A DNA stretch of 64,000 bases, from positions 868,001-932,000 of the forward strand of contig NZ_LKKK01000002.1 in assembly GCF_001446935.1 (NCBI RefSeq). The letters run 5' to 3'. Below, one piece after another: positions 17,225 through 26,515 of this stretch. The notes beneath the pieces are model-generated. The model did not search any database, was not told where the DNA came from, and worked only from the letters and a program-made list of their open reading frames with translations. Both the position numbers and the translations under genes were made by a program. The DNA comes from Pseudomonas sp. TTU2014-080ASC (GTDB lineage: Bacteria > Pseudomonadota > Gammaproteobacteria > Pseudomonadales > Pseudomonadaceae). Numbering within the stretch: the stretch's first letter is position 1; each line of letters starts with the position of its first letter.

Positions 17225-18234
17225 CAGTTCTGCTCCTCGGAATCTTGATTAAGTTGTCGCTGCGCGGTTTGGCCGCTCATGGCCATGGACAGCACAGCCA
17301 TGCGGATGGCAATGCCGTAAGTGACCTGATTGAGAATGACCGACTGCGGGCCATCGGCCACGGCGGATTCAATTTCGACGCCGCGGTTGATCGGGCCCGG
17401 GTGCATCACCAGAGCATCCGGCTTGGCCAGTTTCAGGCGTTCTTCAGTCAGACCGAACAGGCGGTAGAACTCGCCCTCGCTAGGCAGCAGGCCGCCGGTC
17501 ATGCGTTCGCGCTGCAAGCGCAGCATGATCACTACGTCGACATCTTTCAGGCCAGCGGCCATGTCGCTGTAGACGCTCACGCCATACTGCTCAATGCCGA
17601 CAGGCAGCAGGGTTTTCGGTGCAATAACGCGGATATCCGGGCAGCCCAGAGTTTTCAGAGCCAGCATGTTGGAGCGGGCAACGCGGGAGTGCAGGATGTC
17701 ACCGACAATGGCTACCGACAGGTTTTCGAAGCCACCTTTGTGGCGGCGAATGGTGAGCATGTCGAGCATGCCCTGAGTCGGGTGCGCGTGACGGCCGTCT
17801 CCGCCGTTGATGATGGCCAGGTTGGGGCACACGTGTTCGGCGATAAAGTGCGCTGCGCCTGAGTCGGCATGGCGCACAACAAAGATGTCGGCGGCCATGG
17901 CTTCAAGGTTGCGCAGAGTGTCGAACAGGGTTTCACCCTTGCTGGTAGAGCTGGTCGATACGTTTAGGCTGATTACGTCAGCGGACAGACGCTGAGCGGC
18001 CAGTTCAAAGGTGGTGCGGGTGCGGGTCGAGTTCTCGAAGAACACGTTGCACACCGTTTTGCCGCGTAGCAGCGGCACTTTTTTCACAGCTCTGGCGCCG
18101 ACTTCCAGGAAGGAGTCAGCGGTGTCCAGGATTTCAGTCAGCAGCTCGCGGGGCAGTCCGTCGAGGGACAAAAAATGGCGGAGCTGACCTTGGTCATTCA
18201 GTTGCAGCGGGCGCTTGTCGGCGAGTGGCGTCAT
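17224..18234 (-). CDS. pyrB: Aspartate carbamoyltransferase PyrB
   Basis: This 336-residue enzyme condenses carbamoyl phosphate with aspartate in pyrimidine synthesis. The carbamoyl-phosphate loop is [28 protein letters not shown] is the mobile 80s loop; [13 protein letters not shown] is the aspartate-side signature. The N terminus is about 30 residues longer than E. coli PyrB, as expected for class A pseudomonad ATCases, where it binds PyrC' and effector nucleotides. It lies 11 bases after pyrR and overlaps pyrC'. Confidence 0.97.
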   Translation of the reverse strand: MTPLADKRPLQLNDQGQLRHFLSLDGLPRELLTEILDTADSFLEVGARAVKKVPLLRGKTVCNVFFENSTRTRTTFELAAQRLSADVISLNVSTSSTSKGETLFDTLRNLEAMAADIFVVRHADSGAAHFIAEHVCPNLAIINGGDGRHAHPTQGMLDMLTIRRHKGGFENLSVAIVGDILHSRVARSNMLALKTLGCPDIRVIAPKTLLPVGIEQYGVSVYSDMAAGLKDVDVVIMLRLQRERMTGGLLPSEGEFYRLFGLTEERLKLAKPDALVMHPGPINRGVEIESAVADGPQSVILNQVTYGIAIRMAVLSMAMSGQTAQRQLNQDSEEQN

Positions 18235-18245
18235 CGCGGGGAATC

Positions 18246-18752
18246 TCAGTTGGCGAGCGTTTGCAGCTCGAGGGTCAGCGGCGTTGGGCCGGACAATTTT
18301 ACCCGCTGATTGGCCTCAAGGGACAGGGTTGCACCTACTACATCGGGTCGCACCGGCAATTCGCGGGCATCCAGGTCAAGCAGGGTGACGAGGGTGACGC
18401 TGGCCGGGCGGCCGTAGTCGAACAGCTCGTTCAAGGCGGCGCGGATGGTACGCCCGCTCATAAGCACGTCATCAATCAGGACCAGGTGTTGGCCTTCGAT
18501 CTCAAAGGGCAGGTCGGACGGTTTTACCTGCGGATGCAGGCCGTTCTGCGTGAAATCGTCGCGGTAAAACGAGACATCCAACGTGCCCAGCGGTGCCTGG
18601 ATATCCAGTTCGGTCAGTAGCGCCTGAGCCACCCATACGCCGCCGGTACGAATACCGATAAAGTTCGGCTCGCTGATGGCGCGCTTGTTCAGGTGGCGGG
18701 TCAAGGCCGCGGCCATTTGCGGAAGCAGTTCGGCCGGGTTGGGTAAGCTCAT
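18246..18752 (-). CDS. pyrR: Bifunctional pyr regulator / uracil phosphoribosyltransferase PyrR
   Basis: This 168-residue protein has a type I phosphoribosyltransferase fold, with the PRPP loop [18 protein letters not shown] and N-terminal [11 protein letters not shown]. In Pseudomonas PyrR affects pyrB expression in response to pyrimidines. The ATG at 18752 is preceded by AGGAGAACTGC and gives the family-like start [10 protein letters not shown]; a longer reading frame to 18851 overlaps ruvX and is rejected. It lies 43 bases after ruvX in the gshB-to-pyrC' run. Confidence 0.95.
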   Translation of the reverse strand: MSLPNPAELLPQMAAALTRHLNKRAISEPNFIGIRTGGVWVAQALLTELDIQAPLGTLDVSFYRDDFTQNGLHPQVKPSDLPFEIEGQHLVLIDDVLMSGRTIRAALNELFDYGRPASVTLVTLLDLDARELPVRPDVVGATLSLEANQRVKLSGPTPLTLELQTLAN

Positions 18753-18795
18753 GCAGTTCTCCTGATTTGCTGTGCGCAGCACTGGCCGCGTGGGT

Positions 18796-19236
18796 TCAGC
18801 CGTAATGGTGTTCAAGCCAGCCTTGTAACAACAGGGCGGCGGCCAGCGCATCGACCGGCCGCTCGCGGTAGCCGCTGTTCTGACCCTGGCGCAGGCGTTG
18901 GCCCTTGGCTTCGAAAGTGGTCAGGCGTTCGTCATGGGTATGGACCGGCAGGTTGTAGCGACCGTTGAGGCGGCGGGCGAACTTCTCGGCGCGTTCGCTC
19001 ATTTCACTACGGGTACCGTCCATGTTCAGTGGCAGACCAACGACAATTGCATCAGGTTGCCATTCTTTGATCAGCGCTTCGACTTTTTGCCAGTCGGGTA
19101 CGCCGTTCTGTGCCTTTAGAATGCACAGTTCGCGGGCCTGGCCGGTAATCACCTGGCCGACCGCGACGCCGATCTGTTTGGTGCCGTAGTCAAAGCCCAG
19201 CAGCAGGCGCACGGGTTTTTCTTGTGCTGTGCTCAT
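18796..19236 (-). CDS. ruvX: Holliday junction resolvase-like protein RuvX (YqgF)
   Basis: This 146-residue RNase H-fold nuclease family member is implicated in 16S rRNA processing. [17 protein letters not shown] carries the first acidic residue, [12 protein letters not shown] the central motif, and [10 protein letters not shown] plus [14 protein letters not shown] the remaining catalytic acidic residues. The ATG overlaps the yqgE stop by one base. Partnership with yqgE is conserved across Gammaproteobacteria. Confidence 0.95.
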   Translation of the reverse strand: MSTAQEKPVRLLLGFDYGTKQIGVAVGQVITGQARELCILKAQNGVPDWQKVEALIKEWQPDAIVVGLPLNMDGTRSEMSERAEKFARRLNGRYNLPVHTHDERLTTFEAKGQRLRQGQNSGYRERPVDALAAALLLQGWLEHHYG

Positions 19237-19805
19237 CAAGCGTGTCCAGCCTGGGATGTGAGTAAGCTGAGGTTGACGCCCAGTTGGGCGGCTGAGGCGT
19301 TGAGGCGCTGGTCGTAAGGCAGCTCAAATATGATCGAGTTGTCGACTGGGCACGTCAGCCATGTGTTTTCGACCAGTTCAGCTTCAAGTTGTCCGGCATC
19401 CCAACCGGCATATCCCAGAGCAATCAGGTATTTGTCCGGGCCTTCACCGCTGGCAATCGAGAACAGAACATCCTGCGAAGTGGTCAGGCTCAGTTCGCCC
19501 AGGTCAAGTGTGGACTGGAAGATCTGACCCCGAGGATGGAGCACAAAGCCTCGATCGGTCTGGACTGGTCCGCCGCTGTAGATCGGCAGGCTATGGCAGA
19601 GCGCGGGGACGTCTTCGTCGGGGCGTAGTTGTTCGAGCACATCCGCCAGGTTGAGCCCGTTGGGCTTATTGATCACCAGTCCCATGGCGCCATGTTCGTT
19701 GTGATCAACCAGGTATGTAACGGTTTGCGCGAAATTCGGATCGGCCATATGTGGCATGGCAATCAGAAGGTGGTTCTTGAGGTAGCTTGGATTGGCGTCT
19801 TTCAT
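19236..19805 (-). CDS. yqgE: YqgE/AlgH family protein
   Basis: This protein of about 189 residues matches the UPF0301 family, which includes AlgH of P. aeruginosa. Motifs are LKNHLLIAMPHMADPNFAQTVTYL at the N terminus, MGLVINKP, YSGGPVQTDRGFVLH, and the central GYAGWDAGQLEAEL. The ATG at 19805 agrees with the family start; a TTG at 19841 keeps the frame open but adds 12 unconserved residues. Function is unresolved; AlgH has been linked to alginate regulation. It is coupled to ruvX. Confidence 0.93.
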   Translation of the reverse strand: MKDANPSYLKNHLLIAMPHMADPNFAQTVTYLVDHNEHGAMGLVINKPNGLNLADVLEQLRPDEDVPALCHSLPIYSGGPVQTDRGFVLHPRGQIFQSTLDLGELSLTTSQDVLFSIASGEGPDKYLIALGYAGWDAGQLEAELVENTWLTCPVDNSIIFELPYDQRLNASAAQLGVNLSLLTSQAGHA

Positions 19806-19877
19806 GGGCGCTAGTGTCGGGCTTCCGGCGGGTGTCTTCAAGCATTGGCTGCCCGGATGCTGCTTACTGCCGTGACA

Positions 19878-20777
19878 TCAGTTGCTTTGCAGACGGTCGC
19901 CCCGTTCGAAGCGCCAGGTGCGGATGATCTCGAGGCGGTCAATGTCGGCCAGATCGCCGGTAAACGGCGCAAATGGGGCCGCCAGACGGACGATGCGCAG
20001 TGCTGCCTGGTCCAACAGCGGTTGCCCGGAAGACTCCAGTACCTGCACCTCATACAGGGTGCCGTCACGGTTGATCGAGACCAGCAGGCGCAGGCTGCCG
20101 TATATCTGTTTGCGACGGGCTTCGTCGGGGTAGTTCAGGTTGCCAATGCGTTCAACTTTTTTGCGCCATTCGTCCTTATACCAGGCACCTTTGTCGCGCA
20201 TGGTTGAGGCGGCATTCAGACGGTGAATTTTTGGGCGTTTGGCGTATTGCTGTACTTCCATCGCCAGCTCGGCTTCAAGGCTGGCAATTTCTGAGGAAAG
20301 TTGGGCGCTATCAAACACCGGAGCGGGACGCGGTGTAGGCGTAGGTTTGGTTTCTTCCCGCTTGACCGGGGTCTTCTGCGGTTGAGGTGTGCGGGTGGCA
20401 ATGGCGGCTTTGGGCGCTTGCGGTTTGACCGCAGGTGGAGGCTCCGGTGTGGCCGGTGGCGTGACCTTTTTCACCTGAGTGTCCTGGAACAGCGCTTGTT
20501 CGGTGGTCTTTGGTGCCGCCTTGTGCTCCAGGGTGCCGCTGCCTTGCTGGTTTTCTTGGGCGAGGAAGTCGGCGTCTTTCGGCTTTTCTTCGCTCTTGAA
20601 AGTGGAAAGGGTGATTTCAAGTGTTTTGCTGATCTGGCTCGGGTCGGCCAGTGTAAAGCCGAGCCCGAGGATCAGGACCACGTGCAGCAGCGCGGCGATG
20701 AATAGGGTAAAGCCCAGGCGATCTGCCGGCTGGATACCAGTCTTGGCAACTTCTGATTGTCGGGCTTTTGGTTTCAT
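19878..20777 (-). CDS. tonB3: Energy transducer TonB (TonB3 type)
   Basis: This 299-residue protein has one N-terminal membrane anchor (about 21-43, LGFTLFIAALLHVVLILGLG). A Pro/Lys-rich periplasmic spacer follows, about 95-155 (PPATPEPPPAVKPQAPK...). The C-terminal TonB domain (about 205-297) contains the YPDEARRKQIYGSLRLLVSINRDGTL motif. It transmits proton-motive force to outer-membrane receptors. The P. aeruginosa orthologue beside gshB and pilG is TonB3, reported as required for twitching motility. No exbB or exbD is adjacent. The same-strand neighbours are gshB upstream and yqgE downstream. Confidence 0.92.
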   Translation of the reverse strand: MKPKARQSEVAKTGIQPADRLGFTLFIAALLHVVLILGLGFTLADPSQISKTLEITLSTFKSEEKPKDADFLAQENQQGSGTLEHKAAPKTTEQALFQDTQVKKVTPPATPEPPPAVKPQAPKAAIATRTPQPQKTPVKREETKPTPTPRPAPVFDSAQLSSEIASLEAELAMEVQQYAKRPKIHRLNAASTMRDKGAWYKDEWRKKVERIGNLNYPDEARRKQIYGSLRLLVSINRDGTLYEVQVLESSGQPLLDQAALRIVRLAAPFAPFTGDLADIDRLEIIRTWRFERGDRLQSN

Positions 20778-20833
20778 CGCTTGTGGCGTTTGTCGAAGTT
20801 GTCGCGCAGTCTGCCGACGGCGCGGGCAAATGT

Positions 20834-21796
20834 CTACGCAGCGCTGCGTTCGGCGAGCTTTTCCGCGATCTTGTCCATAAGGCGTTCACCGATCCGGGTA
20901 TCGTAGGCAGCGTCAATCTCGCGGATGCAGGTCGGGCTGGTGACGTTGATCTCGGTGAGGTGGTCGCCGATCACATCCAGCCCCACAAAAATCAGTCCTT
21001 TCTCCCGTAGTGTCGGGCCGACTGCAGCGGCGATTTCCTTATCGCGTTCGGTCAGTGGGCGGGCTTCGCCACGACCACCGGCGGCCAGGTTGCCCCGGGT
21101 TTCACCGGCAGCTGGAATCCGTGCCAAGCAGTAAGGAACCGGCTCGCCATCAATCATCAGGATGCGTTTGTCACCGTCTTTGATCGCCGGAAGGTACGCC
21201 TGCGCCATGATCTGCTGCTGGCCGTGGTTGGTCAGGGTTTCCAGAATGACGGAGAGGTTTGGATCACCTTCGCGGTGGCGGAATATCAAAGAACCGCCCA
21301 TTCCATCGAGCGGTTTGAGAATGATGTCACGTTGTTCGCGTGCAAAGTCTCTCAGAATGTCGGCCCGGCGGCTGACAACTGTGGTCGGTGTGTACTGGCT
21401 GAATTGAGTGGCGAAGTATTTTTCGTTGCAGTCACGCAGGCTTTGCGGACGGTTCACCACGAGAACGCCCGCTTGTTCAGCTTGCTCCAGGAGGTAGGTG
21501 GAGTAGATGAATTCGTTGTCAAAGGGCGGATCTTTGCGCATCAGGATCACATCCAGCTCGCTCAGCGCAATGTTCTGTTCATCTTCCAGCTCAAACCAAT
21601 GATCTGGGTCATTGAACACGCGAAGCGGGGAGGCTTTAGCACGGGCTTCTCCCTTAAACTGGAAGAGGTCCTTCTGTTCCATGTAGAAAAGGGACCAACC
21701 GCGAGCCTGGGCTGCTAAAAGCATGGCCAGAGAGCTGTCCTTTTTAAAGGTGATCTGGCTGATGGGATCCATGACAATACCGAGGCGGACGCTCAT
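20834..21796 (-). CDS. gshB: Glutathione synthetase GshB
   Basis: This 320-residue ATP-grasp enzyme adds glycine to gamma-glutamylcysteine. Family motifs are LGIVMDPISQITFKKDSSLAML at the start, LMRKDPPFDNEFIYSTY, KPLDGMGGSLIFR in the ATP loop and GLDVIGDHLTEINVTSPTCIREID at the metal site. The frame is open to 21919, but ATG 21796 has a GGAG nine bases upstream and matches the family N terminus. It is divergent from pilG and probably heads the gshB-tonB3-yqgE-ruvX-pyrR-pyrB-pyrC' run. Confidence 0.97.
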   Translation of the reverse strand: MSVRLGIVMDPISQITFKKDSSLAMLLAAQARGWSLFYMEQKDLFQFKGEARAKASPLRVFNDPDHWFELEDEQNIALSELDVILMRKDPPFDNEFIYSTYLLEQAEQAGVLVVNRPQSLRDCNEKYFATQFSQYTPTTVVSRRADILRDFAREQRDIILKPLDGMGGSLIFRHREGDPNLSVILETLTNHGQQQIMAQAYLPAIKDGDKRILMIDGEPVPYCLARIPAAGETRGNLAAGGRGEARPLTERDKEIAAAVGPTLREKGLIFVGLDVIGDHLTEINVTSPTCIREIDAAYDTRIGERLMDKIAEKLAERSAA

Positions 21797-22034
21797 GGCG
21801 AGATTCTCCGTGTAATAGTTGCAGCTTAGGCTGGGTATGACTAAAAGGTGCGTCAGGGTGGCGCTGGTGGGGCGGGTGGTCAAGGGGAAAGCTGCCTGCA
21901 TCCACCATATAGATTGCATCTGGAGAGTGTGCTACAAAGGCCGGACGATTGGGGTACAGCCCATCGGTGACAGGGCCGCAGCAGCACTGATATAACTGAA
22001 AATAAAGATTCACCGAGGCGATGGTAGGGCAAAC

Positions 22035-22442
22035 ATGGAACAGCATTCCGAAGGGTTGAGAGTCATGGTGATCGACGATTCGAAAACGATTCGCCGAACT
22101 GCCGAAACTCTGCTGAAAAAGGTTGGCTGCGATGTGGTTACCGCAGTCGACGGCTTTGATGCTTTGGCAAAAATTGCAGATACCCATCCAAATATCATTT
22201 TTGTCGACATCATGATGCCGCGTCTCGATGGCTATCAGACGTGTGCGCTGATTAAGAACAACAGTTCTTTCAAAACCACTCCCGTGATCATGCTCTCCTC
22301 AAAGGATGGCCTGTTCGACAAGGCCAAAGGGCGGATTGTCGGCTCTGATCAGTACCTGACTAAACCATTCAGCAAAGAAGAGCTGCTCGGCGCAATCAAG
22401 GCCCACGTGCCTGACTTCACGCCTGTTGAGCAAGCATCCTGA
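22035..22442 (+). CDS. pilG: Twitching response regulator PilG
   Basis: This 135-residue single-domain CheY-like regulator receives phosphate from ChpA and promotes pilus extension and cAMP signalling. The acidic pair is in VMVIDDSKTIRR, the phospho-acceptor Asp in NIIFVDIMMPRLDGYQ, the Thr/Ser switch in VIMLSSKDG, and the Lys in YLTKPFSKEE. It opens the Pil-Chp run; the 238 bases upstream, shared with divergent gshB, must hold its promoter. I could not pick a convincing -35/-10 pair there. Confidence 0.97.
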   Translation: MEQHSEGLRVMVIDDSKTIRRTAETLLKKVGCDVVTAVDGFDALAKIADTHPNIIFVDIMMPRLDGYQTCALIKNNSSFKTTPVIMLSSKDGLFDKAKGRIVGSDQYLTKPFSKEELLGAIKAHVPDFTPVEQAS

Positions 22443-22489
22443 CGCTGGGCTGTTTAGCAGAGCGTTCCATACAAGCATTAGGACACACT

Positions 22490-22855
22490 ATGGCTCGAAT
22501 TCTCGTAGTTGATGACTCACCGACTGAAATGTACAAACTGACCGCCATGCTGGAAAAGCACGGTCATGAAGTGCTCAAGGCCGAAAATGGCGCGGACGGT
22601 GTAGCGCTGGCGCGTCAGGAAAAACCTGATGCAGTGCTGATGGATATCGTGATGCCGGGCCTCAATGGCTTTCAGGCGACCCGTCAGCTGACCAAGGACG
22701 CCGAGACCAGTCACATTCCGGTGATTATCGTCACCACCAAAGATCAGGAAACCGACAAGGTTTGGGGGAAACGTCAGGGGGCCAAGGACTATCTGACCAA
22801 ACCGGTTGAAGAAGATACTCTGATTCAAACCCTGAACGCGGTTTTGGCCGGTTAA
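22490..22855 (+). CDS. pilH: Twitching response regulator PilH
   Basis: This 121-residue receiver-only protein is the second CheY-like output of the Pil-Chp pathway, thought to favour retraction or act as phosphate sink against PilG. ILVVDDSPTEMYKL holds the acidic pair, AVLMDIVMPGLNGFQ the phospho-acceptor Asp, VIIVTTKDQ the switch Thr, and YLTKPVEEDTL the Lys. It is 47 bases after pilG, with an AGGA eight bases before the ATG. Confidence 0.97.
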   Translation: MARILVVDDSPTEMYKLTAMLEKHGHEVLKAENGADGVALARQEKPDAVLMDIVMPGLNGFQATRQLTKDAETSHIPVIIVTTKDQETDKVWGKRQGAKDYLTKPVEEDTLIQTLNAVLAG

Positions 22856-22899
22856 CCGGTGACTGTCCGCAATTAGAAAAACATAAGGCCTAAGACGGC

Positions 22900-23436
22900 A
22901 TGTCGGACGCGCAAACACCATTTCAGATATTGCAGGGAATCGACAGCCTTTGTCGCTCTCTGGCTGCCGGCTTGCCTTCGCAGCAGGCCATCGTGCAGAC
23001 ATGGAGCGGCATCGGATTTCGCATGGGGGAGCGTTATTTCGTAGCGCCCATGGGGGAAATCGGAGAGGTTCTGCACGAGCCTCGCTATACCCTATTGCCG
23101 GGGGTTAAAACCTGGGTCAAAGGGGTTGCCAACGTGCGTGGTCGCTTGCTGCCGGTTATGGATCTATGCGGTTTTTTTGGCAGCGAGCTGTCTCCCTTGC
23201 GTAAAAAGCGCCGTGTACTGGTTGTCGATCATCAGGAGGTTTTTGCCGGCCTGACAGTCGATGAAGTCTTCGGCATGCAGCACTTTCTGGTGGATACATT
23301 CTCAGAACAATTACCACCTCTGGAGGCGTCAATCGCCCCCTTTATCCACGGTGTATTTCAACGGGAACAACCTTGGTTGGTGTTCAGCCCTCATGCGCTG
23401 GCGCAAAACCCGGAGTTTCTCGACGTGGCGTTTTAA
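22900..23436 (+). CDS. pilI: CheW-like adaptor PilI
   Basis: This 178-residue adaptor couples PilJ to ChpA. The CheW domain spans about residues 38-170, with GFRMGERYFVAPMGEIGEVL, GVKTWVKGVANVRGRLLPVMDL (the conserved N-x-R-G-x-x-x-P-V-x-D core), and VLVVDHQEVFAGLTVDEVFGM. Length is typical of PilI. It lies 44 bases after pilH and 78 bases before pilJ. Confidence 0.96.
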   Translation: MSDAQTPFQILQGIDSLCRSLAAGLPSQQAIVQTWSGIGFRMGERYFVAPMGEIGEVLHEPRYTLLPGVKTWVKGVANVRGRLLPVMDLCGFFGSELSPLRKKRRVLVVDHQEVFAGLTVDEVFGMQHFLVDTFSEQLPPLEASIAPFIHGVFQREQPWLVFSPHALAQNPEFLDVAF

Positions 23437-23514
23437 ACATATTCGGCTGGGTCGGTTTACCGACCTTTTGGCGTTAGTGGGAACCGAAGAGAGGGTCCAG
23501 GCGGGGGCCATAAA

Positions 23515-25560
23515 ATGAAAAAAATCAAAGTCGGTAATTTGTTTGCAGATACGCGTAACAGTACGTTGATTGCAGGACTGTTTATTGTCCTGATCGTTTC
23601 GATTGTATTGCTGTTCGCCAACTTTGCTTACCTCAATACACAGTCCAACTACGACACGGAGTACATCGGCCACGCCGGTGAGCTGCGTGTACTCTCGCAG
23701 CGTATCGCTAAGAACTCCACAGAGGCGGCAGCCGGTAAGTCTGAGGCGTTCAAGTTGCTGCGTGAGGCCCGCAACGACTTTATGAAGCGCTGGGGCGCGC
23801 TGACTGATGGCGACACTGAGAGCGGTGTGCCCGCCGCGCCAGCAGCTCTCAAGGCTGAGATGGATGCGGTGCAGCAGGACTGGGACGTGCTGCGGCAGAA
23901 TACCGATGCCATTCTGGCCAACGAACAGACCGTACTCTCACTGCACCAAGTAGCTGCCACGCTGGCTGAGACCATTCCGCAGCTGCAGGTAGAGTACGAA
24001 GAAGTTGTCGACATCCTGCTGGAAAGCGGTGCGCCTTCCGGGCAGGTTGCGGTTGCTCAGCGTCAGTCTCTGCTGGCCGAACGTATTCTGGGTTCAGTGA
24101 ACAAGGTGCTGGCGGGTGACGAAGACTCTGTGCAGGCGGCGGATACCTTTGGCCGTGATGCCAGCCTGTTTGGTCGCGTACTGAACGCGATGATCAACGG
24201 CAACGCAGCCATGGAAATCTCCAAGGTTAGCGATGGCGAGGCCCGTGAGCGTCTGGCTGAAATCTCTGAGTTGTTCGAGTTCGTATCCGGCTCGGTGGAT
24301 GAGATCCTTGAGACTTCGCCGGAACTGTTCCAGGTGCGTGAGTCGGCCAACATCATCTTCACCGTCTCGCAAACCCTTCTGGACAAAGCGTCGGTGCTGG
24401 CTAAAGGTTTCGAAGATCTGGCTTCCGGACGTGCGTTCAACACCATTGCCGGTTATGTCCTGGGCCTGCTGGCGCTGGCTTCGATCATCCTGATTGGCTG
24501 GGTGATCATGCGTGAAACCAACCGCCGACTCGCCGAAACGGCCGAGAAAAACGAGCGTAACCAGACTGCGATTCTGCGTCTGCTCGACGAAATCGCCGAC
24601 CTCGCGGACGGTGACCTGACGGTGACTGCAACCGTAACCGAGGACTTCACCGGCGCGATTGCAGACTCCATCAACTACTCCATCGACCAGCTGCGTGATC
24701 TGGTAGCGACCATTAACCTGACCGCCGTTCAGGTAGCTGGTGCTGCTCAGGAAACCCAGGCCACAGCGATGCACCTGGCTGAGGCTTCCGAGCACCAAGC
24801 GCAGGAAATTGCCGGTGCGTCGGCTGCGATCAACGAAATGGCCGTGTCGATTGACCAGGTATCGGCGAACGCCTCTGAATCCTCAGCGGTAGCGGAGCGT
24901 TCCGTAGCCATCGCCAACAAGGGTAACGAGGTTGTACACAACACCATTACCGGCATGGATAACATCCGTGAGCAGATTCAGGACACCTCCAAGCGGATCA
25001 AGCGCCTTGGTGAATCGTCTCAGGAGATCGGTGACATCGTTAGCCTGATTAACGACATTGCTGACCAAACCAACATTCTTGCACTTAACGCTGCGATCCA
25101 GGCATCCATGGCCGGTGACGCGGGCCGGGGCTTCGCCGTGGTAGCGGACGAAGTACAGCGCCTTGCGGAACGTTCCTCGGCTGCGACCAAGCAGATCGAG
25201 GCCCTGGTTAAAACGATTCAGACTGACACCAACGAAGCCGTTATCTCGATGGAGCAGACCACCACCGAAGTGGTACGTGGTGCACGTCTGGCTCAGGATG
25301 CGGGTGTGGCGCTGGAAGAAATTGAGAAGGTATCCAAAACCCTGGCTGCCTTGATTCAGAACATCTCCAACGCTGCACGCCAGCAGGCGTCTTCGGCAGG
25401 CCACATTTCCAACACCATGAACGTGATTCAGGAAATTACCTCGCAGACTTCGTCGGGTACCACAGCGACTGCGCGTAGCATTGGTAATCTCGCGAAGATG
25501 GCCTCGGAAATGCGTAAGTCGGTATCCGGCTTTACCTTGCCCGACGGCGAACAGGCATAA
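23515..25560 (+). CDS. pilJ: Pil-Chp methyl-accepting chemoreceptor PilJ
   Basis: This 681-residue chemoreceptor has TM1 at about 18-42 ([23 protein letters not shown]), a periplasmic region with two PilJ-type helical modules to about 310, and TM2 at about 315-336 ([20 protein letters not shown]). A HAMP-like linker follows, then a signalling domain with hairpin tip [40 protein letters not shown]. The IQASMAGD tip departs from the usual IEAARAGE; from memory, P. aeruginosa PilJ shares this. It senses pilus/surface signals and controls ChpA. Confidence 0.97.
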   Translation: MKKIKVGNLFADTRNSTLIAGLFIVLIVSIVLLFANFAYLNTQSNYDTEYIGHAGELRVLSQRIAKNSTEAAAGKSEAFKLLREARNDFMKRWGALTDGDTESGVPAAPAALKAEMDAVQQDWDVLRQNTDAILANEQTVLSLHQVAATLAETIPQLQVEYEEVVDILLESGAPSGQVAVAQRQSLLAERILGSVNKVLAGDEDSVQAADTFGRDASLFGRVLNAMINGNAAMEISKVSDGEARERLAEISELFEFVSGSVDEILETSPELFQVRESANIIFTVSQTLLDKASVLAKGFEDLASGRAFNTIAGYVLGLLALASIILIGWVIMRETNRRLAETAEKNERNQTAILRLLDEIADLADGDLTVTATVTEDFTGAIADSINYSIDQLRDLVATINLTAVQVAGAAQETQATAMHLAEASEHQAQEIAGASAAINEMAVSIDQVSANASESSAVAERSVAIANKGNEVVHNTITGMDNIREQIQDTSKRIKRLGESSQEIGDIVSLINDIADQTNILALNAAIQASMAGDAGRGFAVVADEVQRLAERSSAATKQIEALVKTIQTDTNEAVISMEQTTTEVVRGARLAQDAGVALEEIEKVSKTLAALIQNISNAARQQASSAGHISNTMNVIQEITSQTSSGTTATARSIGNLAKMASEMRKSVSGFTLPDGEQA

Positions 25561-25607
25561 AGCACGCTGCGGCAGGTTGAAAGACCTGCCGTACGGAATT
25601 AACGGCC

Positions 25608-26483
25608 GTGAGCGAGGGGCAGGAGATGCAGTCAGGCGTTTGGGCCTTGCAGCCTCTGGCAGATATGAGTGTCGCGGAATTTCGCGACTGGCAGGAGTTA
25701 CTTGAGACACGCACAGGCGTTGTCCTCAATGAACAGCGCCGCTCATTTTTGCAGACCAACCTGAGTGCGCGCATGCGCGAACTGGGGGTTGAGGGGTATG
25801 GGGCCTACTACCAGCAAGTCACCGACGGCCCGCGAGGTGCTGTCGAGTGGTCGACTTTGCTGGACCGTCTGACCGTTCAGGAAACCCGTTTCTTTCGTCA
25901 TCGGCCTTCATTCGACGTGCTTGAAGCGTATCTGCGTGAGCGGCTTGCGCAGGGGCTGAAGCAGCCGTTGGCACTGTGGAGTGTCGGCTGCGCCAGTGGC
26001 GAAGAGCCTTACTCGCTGGCCATCAGTGCTGCGGAAGTTTTGCGCACAAGTGAATTCGAAGGGCAATTCGGCGTAACCGGGACTGATATCAGTCTCAATG
26101 CATTGAGCAAAGCGCGTGAGGGGCTGTTCAGTTCCCGGCGTTTTGAACACATGGATGCCGAGTTGAGTAAGCGTTACTTCCAGACTCAGGAAGATGGTCG
26201 CCTCAAGGTATTACCCAGCCTGGCCAGCCGTGTGTGCTGTGCTCGCCTGAATGTGCTGGAGCTTAACAAGGCCCCCATGTCCGGTATGGACGTAATTTTC
26301 TGTCAGAACTTGCTGATCTATTTTCGTCGTTGGCGTCGCCGCGAAATCCTCAACCACCTGGCCGAGCGTTTGGCTCCGGGTGGATTGCTGGTCGTGGGTG
26401 TAGGTGAGGTAGCCGGGTGGCAGCACCCGTTACTGACTCCGGTGGCCAATGAGCATGTTCTGGCGTTTACCCGTCAGGGATAA
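25608..26483 (+). CDS. pilK: CheR-type methyltransferase PilK
   Basis: This protein of about 291 residues is a chemoreceptor glutamate methyltransferase, expected to act on PilJ. The N-terminal helical CheR domain (FRDWQELLETRTGVVLNEQRRSFL) precedes the SAM domain with WSVGCASGEEPYSLAI, TDISLNALSKAREG and MDVIFCQNLLIYFRRWRRREIL. The GTG at 25608 gives the longest form; ATG 25626, six codons in, is also plausible. It follows pilJ by 47 bases. Confidence 0.93.
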   Translation: MSEGQEMQSGVWALQPLADMSVAEFRDWQELLETRTGVVLNEQRRSFLQTNLSARMRELGVEGYGAYYQQVTDGPRGAVEWSTLLDRLTVQETRFFRHRPSFDVLEAYLRERLAQGLKQPLALWSVGCASGEEPYSLAISAAEVLRTSEFEGQFGVTGTDISLNALSKAREGLFSSRRFEHMDAELSKRYFQTQEDGRLKVLPSLASRVCCARLNVLELNKAPMSGMDVIFCQNLLIYFRRWRRREILNHLAERLAPGGLLVVGVGEVAGWQHPLLTPVANEHVLAFTRQG

Positions 26484-26515
26484 GGCAGAAGAGCCAAGAT
26501 ATGAGTGGAGTGTCT